Source: Symbiodinium natans
Lineage: Eukaryota; Sar; Dinophyceae; Suessiales; Symbiodiniaceae
Reading direction: 5' to 3'
NCBI GenBank assembly: GCA_905221605.1
Contig: CAJNDS010002521.1
Location: forward strand, 1 to 64,000
Length of the DNA: 64,000 bases
Of this stretch, positions 21,984 through 34,800 are shown in pieces. The notes beneath the pieces were generated by a model. The model had not been told where the DNA came from, did no database searches, and saw only the letters and a program-made list of their open reading frames with translations. Numbering within the stretch: the first letter of the stretch is position 1; each line of letters opens with the position of its first letter. A program made the translations under genes and the position numbers.

Positions 21984-22122
21984 CGGGATGTTCCCCCTTA
22001 TACCAACAGCCCTTAATGAGGATGTTAATAGGGGGGTACTATCATCTCTATTGAGGACGATTAGTAGGAGGGGGTACTGTTATCTCTTTTGAGGACTTTT
22101 AGGATAAGGGGGAACATCCCAA
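21984..22122. mobile_element. Family E MITE-like element, copy 1
   Basis: Left end TTCGGGATGTTCCCCCTTAT, right end ATAAGGGGGAACATCCCAA. An inner pair of GGGGGTACTATCATCTCT / GGGGGTACTGTTATCTCT direct repeats is present. Other family E copies are at 35615 and 53852. Confidence 0.8.
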
Positions 22123-22202
22123 GTTTTGCTTCAATAGTCCTGGACACTGGATCACCATGGGGCACCAGCTCTACCGTTGACTATGCTGCATGACTTATTG
22201 TC

Positions 22203-22258
22203 AGGCCACCCCGACCACGGAGGCGCGGGAGTTGCTTCGCCTAGGCCTACGCAGAGCT
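22203..22258 (+). CDS. Candidate exon, unrecognised
   Basis: A short segment after a CAG acceptor reads TPTTEARELLRLGLRRA before a TAAG. Nearby, 21885-21945 reads RMRLLVGIGQQKFCRLAPE. Both look like coding sequence but are too short to assign; they may be the 5' end of the gene at 23.9-26.7 kb. Confidence 0.25.
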
Positions 22259-23103
22259 GTAAGTCTTTTCTCCAACAACTGTCTACCGCAATCTTATGCA
22301 CTGATGCAGAGCACTGACGCAACACTGCATGGCGGCCACACTGAAACAAGCGACCCGGGTTTAGGGTTTAAAGTTTGGGATTTAGGGTTTAACACCCCCC
22401 CCCCTGGGGTTTAGGGTTTAGGGTTTAGGGTTTAGGGTTTAGGGTTTAGGGTTTAGGGTTTAGGGTCTGGCGTTTAGGGTCGTATGCCAGTTGTGACACC
22501 AACCCCAGCATGGGCCCATGTCATCGGCCAGGCCGCGAAACACCGGGGCACTTCCCAACAGGCCGAACGCGCCTCCCCGCTCTACCCGCGACCCCCAAAC
22601 CCAGCCGCAAAACCAAACCCTAAACCCTAAACCCTAAACCCTAAACCTTAAAACCCCACAGAAGACCCAAGGCCCTAAAAACTGCAAGCCGCAAGCCCGA
22701 TAAACCTAAAACCCATGAACCTTAACCACCCCATCCTAGGCCCCAAGACCCGAAAGCGCTTTGCTTCCCGGAGCCCTAAGCCCTAAAGTTTCTAGACTTC
22801 CCAAACTCCCAAACTCTAAACTTCCTTAGCTTCCTTAACTCCCTAGACTCTAAACCCTAAACACTCAAAAACCCGAAGCCATAAACCCTAAACTCCCCAA
22901 AAAGAGTCCCTAAACCCTAAACCCTAAACCCTAAACCCTGAACCCTGAACCCTAAACCCTAAACCCTAAACCCTAAACCCTAAACCCTAAACCCTAAACT
23001 CCCCCAAAAAAGTCACTAAACACTTAAAGGCCCCCCCAAGTCTCGAGGCTCCTGGGAGCCCTGGCCTTGCTGAGAGATCCCGCAGAATTGGATGGCGAAG
23101 GCC

Positions 23104-23300
23104 TGGTTTAGGGTTTAGGGTTTAGGGTTTAGGGTTTAGGGTTTGGGGTTTGGGGTTTGGGGTTTGGGGTTTGGGGTTTGGGGTTTGGGGTTTAGGGTTT
23201 GGGGTTTAGGGTTTAGGGCTTAGGCTTAGGGTTTAGGGTTTGAGGTGCAGGGTTTAGGGTTCAGGGTTCAGGGTTTAGGGCTTACGGTTCAGGGTTTAGG
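23104..23300. repeat. TTTAGGG to TTTGGGG variant array
   Basis: A telomere-type array whose middle has homogenised to TTTGGGG, with GGTTCAGGG variants near the end. A second pure TTTGGGG array lies at 24064-24125. Such local homogenisation suggests unequal exchange or slippage after insertion. Confidence 0.92.
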
Positions 23301-23942
23301 CTCTAGATCTGGCCCTCATACGTGGGAGGCCCATCCGGTCTTTGTTAAGAGAGGGTGTCTCGATTGGGGTTTAAGGGTTTAAGGTTTAGGGTTTTGGGGT
23401 CTCTGACGTCTCTGTTGGGGTACACGCTATTATGGGCCTCGCAGGCGACAGCCATACTCCTCGCCCCTTTTCAGTTCCAGTTCGAGTATGTAGTCACACA
23501 AGGGCCTTGACTATTCGGATGCTAGTCCGCCATGCTGTCCTGTACTAGTAGCCGTGAGTAGATGGCAACGCCCTTTGAATCAGCCGCCAGCAAGACCAAC
23601 AGCAGCTGCCCAAACGGAGAGCAGCCAACAGCAATCTAGGGTACATGCTGCAGGGAAGTGCATGATATACGTGCCTGCCGGCTGTTCTTGAGAAGCTGAA
23701 AACCCTAAACCCGAAACCCGAAACCCTAGGGGCGCGTTGCTTATCTTGGGGTTTAAGCGTTGTCTCGACATGTGACAGGACTTGGGCGTGCCGCCACGGC
23801 GGCAGCACGTCCGGATCTTGGCCCGCTGCAGGGGTTTAGGGTTTGGGGTTTCGGGTTTAGGGTTTAGGGTTTAGGAGGACAGCAGAGCAACCATAACAAG
23901 AGCGCGACATGCTTAACAGGCACGACGTCTTCTTTGGGCCAC

Positions 23943-26687
23943 AAGACGTTTGCTTACATGGCCCTGGCAGCAAGCATCGACATACAGAAGCTTGCCGCTC
24001 TGAAACCTGAGGCGGTCAAGATTTCATGACACCTGCAGCTCTAGACTCTCCTATTTCTGCTTGAGGGTTTGGGGTTTGGGGTTTGGGGTTTGGGGTTTGG
24101 GGTTTGGGGTTTGGGGTTTGGGGGCGTAGGTTTTAGGGTTTTAGGTGTTCTTCTTGCCCTCCCTCGAAGTGCACATTCCACCGAGGGGAGGGCCTCGATG
24201 CGAAGGCCTGGTGGGGCGGCGCTGACGAAGCGAACCAAGGACGTTGGGCGCTGCTGTCGGGTTTCGGGTTTTAGGGTTAGGGCTCAGTGTTCAGGGTTAG
24301 GGTTTTGGGGTTAGGGTTTGTTAGGGTTGAGGGTTTAGGGTTTAGGGAAGGTTACTTATTGAAGCTTCATGGGTACTCAGACGTATGAGTATAAGAACTT
24401 ATAAGAACCCAACAGTAAGGGTGATATCCCAGTTAGAGAATTCTAGTTGCCCTACTTATCATTATAACCCCACTCATATCACCCTTTTAACCTCCAAATA
24501 AAGTGAAACCCTAAACCCTAAACCCCTAAACATGAATGTATTGCGACCTTCGTAAAAGTTTTGGGGGGTTTTACGAAAATAAGGGACCACCGAATATAGT
24601 CCCCCAAATAGTACTCCGGTAGGATTCCCTTTTTGTCAGAACCCCCCCCAAAAAGGTTTACCCCTATGTTCGGAAACCCCCATTTGTGTTGCTGTTCCTC
24701 GTGAACGAAAGGAGCTGTCCGATTCCTTGGCCATGCATGAGTATCCCTCATCCTCAATGGCATGGAAGATCCAGGCCTCCATCCCTACACCCTGAAACCT
24801 AAACCCTAAACCATCCTAAAAACCCTCCTAAACCCTCCTAAACCCTCCTGAACCCTCCTAAACCCCCTCCACCCCCTAACCCTAAACCCTAACCCTAAAC
24901 CCCGAAACCCTAACCCTAAATCCTAAACCCTAAATCCTCAACCCTCAACCCAACCCTAAACCTAACCCAAACCCCAAACCGCAAAGATCCTTTGCGCCGT
25001 GGAAGGCGCCTGGACAAAGCAGCTGTCTGGGGCCCTCCATGCGATCCTTCTTTCAGGTGCAGAAGGAAATCTACGTAGAAGTGCTGCTGGGGGTTTAGAG
25101 TTTAGGGGTTTCGGTTTTAGGGTTTAGGGCTTTTTCTTTCAAGCAGACGCATGATGTTGACAGGATATATACGCTGTGATCCACCAAATTGAGTTCACAA
25201 CCTTGCTTCCGCGCATCTGTGCCACCTTGTCAGCCAGCAGTTTAGGGTTTAGGTTTTAGGGTTTAGGTGTAGTGGTTTGGGTTTAGTGTGGATGCAAGTC
25301 TGGCCATGCCCGGGAAACGGAAGCTCACGCGAGATCCGAAGCCGAACTGCAAACCCTGCAACCTAGACCTTGAACCCTAAAACCCTAAACCCTAAACCCT
25401 AAACCCTAAACCATAAACCCTGAAAACCCTGAACCCTGAACCCTGAACCCTAAACCAAACCCTAACGGACCTGAGCCTTGGAGCGAACCCGAAGACCCTC
25501 CTCCGGAAGTTGGCTCCTCGGAAGGGCACAAATGGGACCCATAATATATAGGTTGGTCCCCTCAGGGTCACAGGGTTGGAGGGGTGAGGGGTCGACGTCG
25601 GTCTATTGGGGTCCATTAAAAAAAAAAGCAGATCCATGAGCATTCCATTGTGGAGTCGGTAAGAGTGGCATAGGAGTCCCATCCAATAGGGACAAAGTTT
25701 TCGGGCACACCATCTTCAAGGTCGCATAGGGGCTTAGGGTTTAGGTTAGGGTTGAGGGTTTAGGGTCTAGGGCCTTAGGGTTTAGGTGATTGGGTTCTGG
25801 GAGTTCTCAGAATTATCGTCCCTTTGTGGGTACGCTATATTTCGGGAGGGGGGGGGGGATAACCCTAAACCCTAAACCCTACTAGTAGGGCCTTCTAAGC
25901 CCTTTTAAGCCCTGACCGACTTTGGAAGCCAGGTATATCTCACCTCTGCCCACCTGGCCATGCTCGCCAGTTCTGTCGCCAAGGTGCCCATTGATGTGGG
26001 CCTTGCAGGGCTTTATGGGGATTGTAGGTTTATAGTAGGTTTTGAGGGTTTAGGGTTTAGGGTTTAAGTTCTGAGGGCTTTGCAGTTTATAGGGCTATGT
26101 AGGTATAGCGTGTGCAGGACGTGCCGGCTTCTTGCAGAGCTTCTTGGGTTTAGGGTACCCTAAACCCTAAACCCTAGACCCCTAAACCCTAAACCCTAAG
26201 CCCCTAAACCCTAAACCCCTAACCCCTAAACCCTAAACCCGAAACCCTAAACCCTAAACCCTAAACCGTGCTTTATGGCTTTGCAGGTTGACTGTGGAGG
26301 GGCTTGAAGGTTTCGGCTTCTGAGTTTAGGGTTTAGGGTTTAGGGTTGAGGGTATAGGGTATAGTAGGTGTTCTGAGGGATTTGCAGTGGTGATGCTACA
26401 TTGGCCTGTGGAAGTCAGGAGACTGAACTAGCTGATGTGAGCTGCGCGAAGACCACAAAACACGGGGGCATATGGGTTCTATGAGAGAGCCCTAAACTTT
26501 AAACCCTATAAAACCCTATAGACCCTAAACCCTATAAGCCCTGTAAACCCTATAAGCTCTATAAACCCTTTAAACCCTATAAACCCGACAAACCCTATAA
26601 ACCCTATAAGCCCTATAACCTCATTGCCATCTGGAGGCCGAGATACACAATGCGCAGTTCACTACCCTCTTGACACGTGAGCTCAAG
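23943..26687 (+). CDS. Unrecognised multi-exon gene
   Basis: Protein-like segments with AG|G borders are 23943-24020 (TFAYMALAASIDIQKLAAL), about 24985-25050 (ILCAVEGAWTKQLSGALHAI), 25164-25240 (DIYAVIHQIEFTTLLPRICA), 25933-25982 (VYLTSAHLAMLASSVAK) and 26637-26687 (AEIHNAQFTTLLTRELK, followed by the donor GCAAGG). Two segments share a pattern (IHxxxFTTLL), which suggests an internal repeat in a helical protein. I cannot name the family. Telomere-type arrays separate the pieces. The 3' end may run up to the BCS1-like gene, and some segments could belong to that gene's 5' part. Confidence 0.35.
24353..24502. mobile_element. Family B element, copy 5 (diverged)
   Basis: Left TACTTATTGAAGCTTCATGG, right CCTTTTAACCTCCAAATAAA. 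Inner arms keep CCTACTTATCATTATAACCC. Confidence 0.65.
24560..24684. mobile_element. Family C MITE-like element, copy 9
   Basis: Runs from GGGGGGTTTTACGAAAATAA to CCTATGTTCGGAAACCCCC, with the core GGTAGGATTCCCTTTTTG. Confidence 0.8.
26475..26622. repeat. (CCCTATAAA)n variant telomere-like array
   Basis: Units of CCCTATAAA (complement TTTATAGGG), a 9-base relative of CCCTAAA, with many substitutions. The same variant forms a long clean array at 54053-54400 and a short one at 43500-43600. Confidence 0.85.
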
Positions 26688-27286
26688 GCAAGGAAGCCAC
26701 TTGGTTTAGGGTTTAGGGTTTAGGGTTTAGGGTTTAGGGTTTAGGGTTTAGGGTTTAGGGTTTAGGGTTTGGAGATGAGGCAGCGCTTGACGGATCTCCA
26801 CGGATCGCGGCGAACTTTACCTTGGCTTACAGCTGCAGAGGGAAACGAACGACGTAGCTGTTCAATATGTTCTAGCTGGCATACAGAAAGGGGTTTAGGG
26901 TTTAGGGTTTAGGGTTTAGGGTTGGTTTGTCCTCGACAGCACGCCCTCCGATCACCTCCGTCAGTACGAGGTTGTGAGTTGTTTAGTTTTGTTTCGGACA
27001 CATGCTGCTTCAGCGATGATGTCTGTTGTGGTTGCGAGCCGTAACCTTGCGGTACTGCAACAAGCCTAGCCTGTGAGAAGGTGCGCCTATCCAGGGCGCA
27101 GGTGTGCCGTAGGACCCGCAGATGCCATGCGGCTCTACTTGTACTTGTTGTGGAGATGGGTGCCGGGCTGAGCCATGCCCTGAAGAAAGCGCTTCACTTT
27201 GACAGTGTGGGTTTTTGTCCAGCCTCATCAGACGTATGCTGGACGAAGTCTCTTTGGACTCAGAGCACAAGCTTCTGCACCTACTA

Positions 27287-27397
27287 ATTGCTTAAGAACC
27301 CCAAAAAGATGAAACAAATTCTTCCTTATTCAGGGTCATTTAGGGATTACATTTTTTTGTTTTTTTATTTTTTTTGGGGTTCTTAAGCAAATAGTAG
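27287..27397. mobile_element. Family D MITE-like element, copy 2
   Basis: Left CTAATTGCTTAAGAACCCCA, right GGGGTTCTTAAGCAAATAG. The AT-rich middle contains TTCTTCCTTATTCAGGG. The ends are nearly perfect. Confidence 0.88.
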
Positions 27398-27499
27398 TCT
27401 CTCGTACGGATTGAAAGGACTCAGAGTACAAGACCCTAAACCCTAAACCCTAAAACCCTAAACCTTAAACCCTAAAACCCTAAACCCTAAACGCAGCAG

Positions 27500-27590
27500 A
27501 GCAGTTCCAGAGTCAGGTGCGAAGTGTGCTGCAGTACTTGAATGGCAGCGACTACATTGCTGGGACCGTTGCCTTCTCCGTAACCTGCAT
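27500..27590 (+). CDS. Candidate exon upstream of the BCS1-like gene
   Basis: An open segment reads VRSVLQYLNGSDYIAGTVAF after a CAG acceptor. It might be the membrane-proximal N-terminus of the BCS1-like protein, but the match is weak. Confidence 0.3.
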
Positions 27591-28531
27591 GCAATCACCC
27601 GAAACCCTAAACCCGAAACCCCAAACCCCAAACCTTAAACCCTAAACCCTAAACCCTAAACCCTAAACCCTAAACCCTAAACCCTAAACCCTATACCCTA
27701 AACCCTAAACCCTAACCGTGGCTCACAGCACCGTGCCAACTTGGGTTGTGGGCAGACGCTTTACATGTGTGGATTCTGAGACCTGTGAGCATTCCTCCGG
27801 CAAGCCAGGCTGTTTTCCGGGAGTCGACCCTACAGACCCCAAAGCCTAAACTTTAAACCTAAACCCTAAACTCCAGAATCCCCAATCCCTCCTACTAGCT
27901 CTGCCACTACTTCTGCTTCTGCCCAGCTACGGAGGGTAGTGTTTCTCAGGTCACGTCCATGCCATACTGTGTCAGGCAATGGGAATTGCACGAGATGCGT
28001 CTTCGAAGCTTTTCCAGATGTTTTGTGGCTTGGCAAATGAGAATCTGGACTGGCAAACGGTGTCGCCCTTACAGGACGCGAATCCTTTGATTAGTCTTGA
28101 GTTCCCAAGGCTTCTTGTCCTCGTGGGGGAGGGGGTCGAATAGAGGACTACGTTGCAGTGTCCATGAACACGAGGAGTAATTAGTCCGATGATATTCTAG
28201 GTATGAAAGAGTCTCGCAGGGTTTTCAAAGTTGCCACGCGATTTTAAATTTTGTTGCGTGGTTCAGCGGTGCACGGTCGTCTGATCCTGTTCATGAGATG
28301 TCCGTCGAAATTTCAGGTGATTGGGCAATTCGCCGGCTCTGGATGACAGTGCGGTTGAACGAAAAAGCCACTCAGCTTTAGCATGCAGCCGCAGCATGCA
28401 TTGCCTTGTTGCACAGAGAAGGAATCCCGAGCTAGCTCAGAAGCCCTAAACCATAAACCCTAAACCCTAAACCCTAAACCCTAAACCCTAAACCCTAAAC
28501 CCTAAACCCTAAACCCTAAACTGCGCATGAG

Positions 28532-31500
28532 GAGGCTGACCTCGTGCTTGCCTGGCTGCGAGAGCAACCGGCCATCCACGATGCGTCGGAGCTGTGGCTC
28601 TACGGCCAGCGTTCGGAGGGCAAAGCCACTCGTAGCTTGGACTGCACCAGCATGGCAGGTTCAGCAGAGCAGGCTGAAGGGGCAGTATGCAAACGGATTG
28701 AGATGTAGAAGCTTGGTATGACTCCGTATGGCCAGGCTAAATCTCGATCATCTCGCATGGGGGTGATCCAGCAAGCAGACTGGCACTCGCATCTCTTCGC
28801 GCCTCTTTGGTAAGTTGTTTTTCGCAGGCTACGAATACGAGCCGGAGATAAAGGTCACCTCGCGTCTGCGGTACGGAGCTCAGAGTGGCCTCTTTGCATT
28901 CGGTGATATTCTGTGACTCTGCGACAGGCTTACATTTTGAATCCTCACATTGTACATATTGTTATGTCCTTATTAAGGTACTACGTATTATGCTGTAAAA
29001 CTACTTCATATTTTTATCTTGTGATATTAAGCTAGTATCGCAGTCGGTCCAAGGTGTCAGAAGCCAGATGGATCCAGTCAGTGGGTGTGGCTTAGCTGCA
29101 AGACCAAATCGAACACCCTCGTAGCTGGTCTACACTGCGCGAGGTCCCTTCCTTGTGCGCATGGGTTCGGAAGTCTCGGAAGTCATCCATCCTCAAGTCT
29201 ATAGCCCCAAATCCAGCAGCAGCAGGCCTCTTTTCAATGCTGAATATACTGCGTCATCAGGTGGATCACGCGCGAGAGCCGCGAGGGCTCTGGCGGAAAT
29301 CGTGCCACGGTATCCATCCTGGGCCGGGACAAGGCGAGAACCCTAAACCCTAGACCCTAAACCCTAAACCCTAAACCCTTTGCAGAGGGGCCGATACGTT
29401 GGACCAGACATTCGGGCTTCAGGCGTAGTGCTTCAGGTCCTGGGCTTGTGACATTACAATCTTATAACATGATATATTTGAATCATTAGTCTGCATTTTT
29501 ATGGTATACGGTATCATTACGCCATCATATGGTTAAATGGTTATATGGTTGTATTAATGTGTTCTGCTATAGTATGCGATGATATGAGCCTGTACAAACA
29601 CATATAATTGTTGCTGTTAATTATCGTTTATGCATCATTGTATTATTATACCGTTTTGTTACTATATTGTTATATTGTTGTATGAATATATTGTTATTGT
29701 AGTACATTTGTTTTGATGTTGTGATTGCCCGACTAGATGCTTCTTTGATTGTGTGTTTATGCTAATTATGTTCTGTCATATGATAGGATATACATATACA
29801 GTTAAATCCTTTTTTGGGATAATATGTGTTGGTGTATCATTGTACCAAAATATTGTTATGTTCTTATATTCGTGACTCGTTGTTTTTTGTATGATTATAC
29901 GATTGTATGCGTATATCATCATACTATACTATACTATGTTGCTATTGCCTGAGTATAGTATTATGTTACTAGATTACTGTTTTGTCTTTTCTATTTTTAT
30001 GTTGTTACACTGCATGTTAGTATATCAGCATCATTCGCATTTTCGTAGTTTTTTTCATTTTGCGCCTTTGGGGGGGAGCGTGTTATTGTCACCTTGTTGT
30101 TTTGTTCTTAGTAATATTGCAACTGTATGGTCATATACTACTACATCATTATAAAAACTATATGTCGATTATTGATTCCACGATGCCATTTGATTCGTTT
30201 ATCATGAAACTGTCGTCATGCTACCAGTATCTTCTTCTTGTCTAACTATTTGCTTAAGAATCCCCCAGACAGAAAATCCCTACAATACCCTTATAAGGAA
30301 GAATATTTCTATTTTTTGGGAGTTCTTAAGCAAGTGGTAGTTGTGGTTCCTAATGATTCCAGTAGGACTGGTGCATCGCCTTCATTGCCCAAACCCCCTA
30401 AACCCCCTAACCCCTAACCCCAAACCCCGAACCACCACACTCCAAACCCAAAGCCCCGTAAACCCCTAAACCCCCCAAACCCCCCTATACCCCGAAACCC
30501 CTAAACCCCCCAAACCCCCCAAACCACGAACCAAACCCCAAATCCTAAACCCTAAACCCCTAAACCCTTGAAAGGTGGTCTTGGAGAACATGCTCGAGGA
30601 AGGCCGCGAGATCCAGCGGCGCAAGAGAGAGAGACCAAGCGAAAGAAGCTCGTGGGTAGTTCTCTAGATTACGGTCCCCTTTTGGGCTCCCTTGGTATGG
30701 GTAGTTCTCTAGATTAGGGTCTCTTTTTGGGTCCTGTGTATGTGGGTGGTTCTCTAGATTAGGGTCCCTTTTTAGGTCGCTTTTTTGCGGGTAGTTCTCT
30801 AGATTAGGGTCCTTTTTTGGGTCCCCTACATAGAGCGGCATGGTGATGGATGTCACAATGGGGGGTTAAGGGCTTGAACCTAAGATTACTACCGCCACGT
30901 GATGAGGGTCGGTCTCCCTGTTATCCTGAAATCATCATCAAGCCATCCAATCGGAATCCGAGATCCCGCGCCTGAAGACTCTGACAGAATGTCGCCTCAG
31001 AATGGGCGTCCAATCATCGTGGACTGCGTTGTCTTGGGAGGCGAAGTGAACGCACCTGTCAACGAATCCCAAACTAGGGCAGCGCCCAAAACTGAACTTT
31101 TTTTTTAGTTGTAAGGGTTTAGAGTTGAGGAGGTTTTCGCGCGCGAATATTAGTAGCCTCCGACAGACTCCATTTCGAGTTCACTTTTCGGGGTCGTTGA
31201 GCTAGGTTCATTGGCTCCTAGGTTCGATAGTTCATTGCACTCCTCGTGCACGCGGATTCTTGGGCCTTTCATCGCTTGTTGCGCGCTCCAGGACTTTCCA
31301 TGCTGTGCTGCAAGCATTGTCCAGAAATCGCGCCAAGGGATGGGCATTTTATTCGCCCTAGGTTGCCATTTAAACTATACTTCGAACACAAAACCTGAGC
31401 CCCGAGAATATTACGCAAGCCCTGACGCCCTGGCTTGTCAAAGAATCAAAAAGTCAGCAACTCGATGCTTGAAAAAACCGCTTGAAGGACGCACCGAAAG

Positions 31501-31772
31501 TTGGGAGTTGCAGCAGTGTTCGTGCCAAGCAGCCTAAGTGTCTGAAGTGTCCTCGTCATCTTATGCCATCTTTCCCGCAAGCCCAGGAAGTTCTTAACCC
31601 TAAACCCTAAACCCTAAGCTTGCCCTAAACCCTAAACCCTAAACCCTAAACCCCCAAGCCCAGGAAGTTCTTGACTGTCGTGCAAGTGTACGACTTCGGA
31701 AAGGAGCACGGCCTCAACTGGCTGCACCCGCAGGAGATGCCTTGGTTGCGTGACACAGCAACGAAATCCTTG

Positions 31773-31814
<42 letters not shown>

Positions 31815-34800
31815 TTATTTACATACATATAGATAGATACATACATATGCGTGTATGAAATATGTCGCTATGACCAGGCTGGGCTGCGTTCTGCCTACAG
31901 GACAAAGATCGAAAGCAGCCCGGGCGGTCCATCGCGTCCGTTGTGTTGCTCGGCTTGAAAGGAGCTTTTGGCTCCCGAAACATGACTACTTGAAGGTTCA
32001 TGGGTAGCTGTAAGTAGGCTTAGAGCTACCCTAAACAAGGTTATAACCAGTTATATCTAATATCCAGTTAGAGTTAGAGTTGCCCTACTTATATCCCCAC
32101 TTATGCCTACCCGCGAACCTCCAAGTAGCCACGCAGCCCAGCATCGTGACCCCTACATTGCAGGCTGCCTCGCTGCGTTGCTGGAAGCTCGGGCATCGAC
32201 CAAGCAGAGGCGCTGGAGAGTGACGTTTTCTATCGGGCGTCGAGGCTTCATAGCAAGGTCAACCCTCAACCCTCAACCCTAAACCCTAAACCCTAAACCC
32301 TAAACCCTAAACCTTCGAGGCAGCCTCTGCCCCCTCTTGCAGGCCCTGCTGGAAGACGCTCGAGAATTTCTCAACTCGGAGACCTGGTATACGGAGCGGG
32401 GCATTCCATACAGAAGAGGCTACCTGCTCTATGGCATTCCGGGCGGTGGAGCCTTGGTGGAATGAGGTTTTGCAGTTCATCCTGTTGAAGAGCAGCGTCT
32501 CTTCGGGCCAGTTGGAGGTCATGAGGCTGGCTTGCTTTCAGAATCATGCTGGTTTGTCCTCAAAAAATCCGCTTGCTTGAGAATCCCTCCCCTTGCGAGG
32601 GAAAGGCCATGATCACGAGCCTTGCAGCCCAGGAAAAAGCTCCTTGATCATGGCTGTTGCCTCCGAGCTGCGCCTGCCAATCTACATGCTCAGCTCCTTG
32701 GGCTGCTCAGGGTTTATAGTTCAGGGCTTAGGATGCACTGTGATCCTAAGCCCTAAGCCCTAAGCCCTAAACCCTAAACCCGAAACCCTAAACCCTAAAC
32801 CCTAAACCCCCAAATCTCTCAAGATGCTGGATCTTGCGCACCGTCAAGTCGAAACATCAAACTTCAAAGGCTTCTCTTCCGAGCGGATGAATGACGAGGT
32901 GCTGAGCTCGCTGCTGCCACGGGGCTCATTACTGGGGTCATGTCTGGTCAACGATGTCTGAGCGGGACTTCTTGCAAATTGCGGGTCTGATTGTGTTTTT
33001 AATGTTTCTGAATGACTGCGTTGAGAGAGTGGGTGGCGTTTGCTATTCGTGTTGTCAACTGCACTTCTGCGGTGTCAAGGCAGTACGGCATGCATGATCC
33101 GCCGACCATCCTGCTGCTTGAGGACTCGAGGGAGCTGTTGTGTTACTCAATTTTCTTTGCGCCGTTTTTTTGAGTGACCAGTAAGCTACCAATTGCTGAA
33201 AGTAGAAGGATGTTGACCTTCTACACTCAGCGGTGCTTAACCGTTGCCTGGCCGCATCATCAGACCTACCACATCGGTTTCGGTATCGCCGACCAGGTCG
33301 CGATACTTGTTTTCATAGATTAGCACCCTAAACTCTAAACCCTAAACCCTAAACCCCAAACCCTAAACCCTAAACCCTAAGCCCTAGATAACCCCTTCTT
33401 TGCGGCAAGGCCACCGGCAGCTGCAAGACGCTGCTGGGGATTCCAGCCCCGCTGACCGGGACCGACAGCGGGTTTAGGGTTTAGGGTTTAGGGTTTAGGG
33501 TTTAGGGTTTAGGGTTTAGGGTTTAGGGTATGTGGCAGCAGCCAACCTGTGGACTCGTCTTGTTTTCCAAATGGGGGGGTTTCCGAAAATAGGGGGAACC
33601 CCTAGTAGGGAGCCCCAAAAGAGCAGGATTCCCTTATAATAAGGACCCCAATAAGGTTCCCCCACTTTCGGAAGCCCCAACTACGCTGCAGGACAAGGAC
33701 AGCCCGGACAAGGGCTACGAGAAAAGTCGCCGAGGCAAGTCGGCAGGAATTTGAGACAGAAGCTTGAGGTTTGCAGCTGAAAAGAGATCGCAAGTTGCTT
33801 CAAGAGATGGAGCATGTTCCTCTAAACCCTAAACCCTCAACCCTAAACCCTAAACCCTAAACCCTAAACCCTAAACCCTAAACCCTAAACCCTAAACCCT
33901 AAACCCTAAACCCTAAACCCTAAACCCTAAACCCTAAACTAAGATTGCTCAGGACGCCTGACGCTTTCTGGGCTCCTGAACGCGCTGGACGGCGCCTCAG
34001 TTTCGATGCATGAAAGCCAGGTGTCCGATGCGCAGCTAAGCGGCTCCTCTCTAAAGCTTAGGGTTTAGGGTTTAGGGTTTAGGGTTTAGGGTTTAGGGTT
34101 TAGGGTTTAGGGTTTAGGGTTTAGGGTTTAGGGTTTAGGGTTTAGGGTTTAGGGTAGCCATAGCATAGTTCATCCCAGTTCAAAGTTGCCGGTCGAGCTT
34201 CGTGGTAGCATGTTGTATCATCCTAAGTCCCTCGACAGAAACGGGGTTGACGAAAACAGGGGACCCCTAAAATACACTCCCAAGTAGTAGGATTTCCTTA
34301 TAATAAGGACCCCAACAAGGTACCCTTGATTTCGGAAACCCCCATGTTACCCTAAACCCTAAACCCTAAGCCCGCGCAGGATGGCCCAACAGCCACCACG
34401 GGAAGGCTCCTCTTCATGACCACCAACGATCGAGGCCGGGAATCTGAGTGAGGTGCAGAAGCAAAGAACATATATGAATCATAATATAATAGTAATAATA
34501 GTAATAATATTAATAATAACATTAATATATTATACGGTTGTTGTATATTATTAAAGAGAAGCGTAGGGGTAGCGATGTCATAGCGGTGCGTCTTTACTTG
34601 ACGGGAAGTTCTCAATCTGGCAGATGCTCTCGATCCTGCGCTCTTGCGGAGTGGTCGAATTGATTACGAGCCTCGGCATCAAGAAAGGTTGTGTGTGTTG
34701 TCGCTCAATCGCCAAGATGTACGGTCTCACGGACAACATGCCACAAGCTCTTCTGGGGCAATCTGTGGGAAGGGCTTGAGCGGACGCTGCGAAAGAAATT

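Noticed and set aside
28532-28618. Alpha/beta-hydrolase reading of [19 protein letters not shown]
   Set aside because: The nucleophile-elbow spacing is wrong (GQRSEG rather than GxSxG), and the position upstream of BCS1 exons fits the BCS1 N-terminal domain better.
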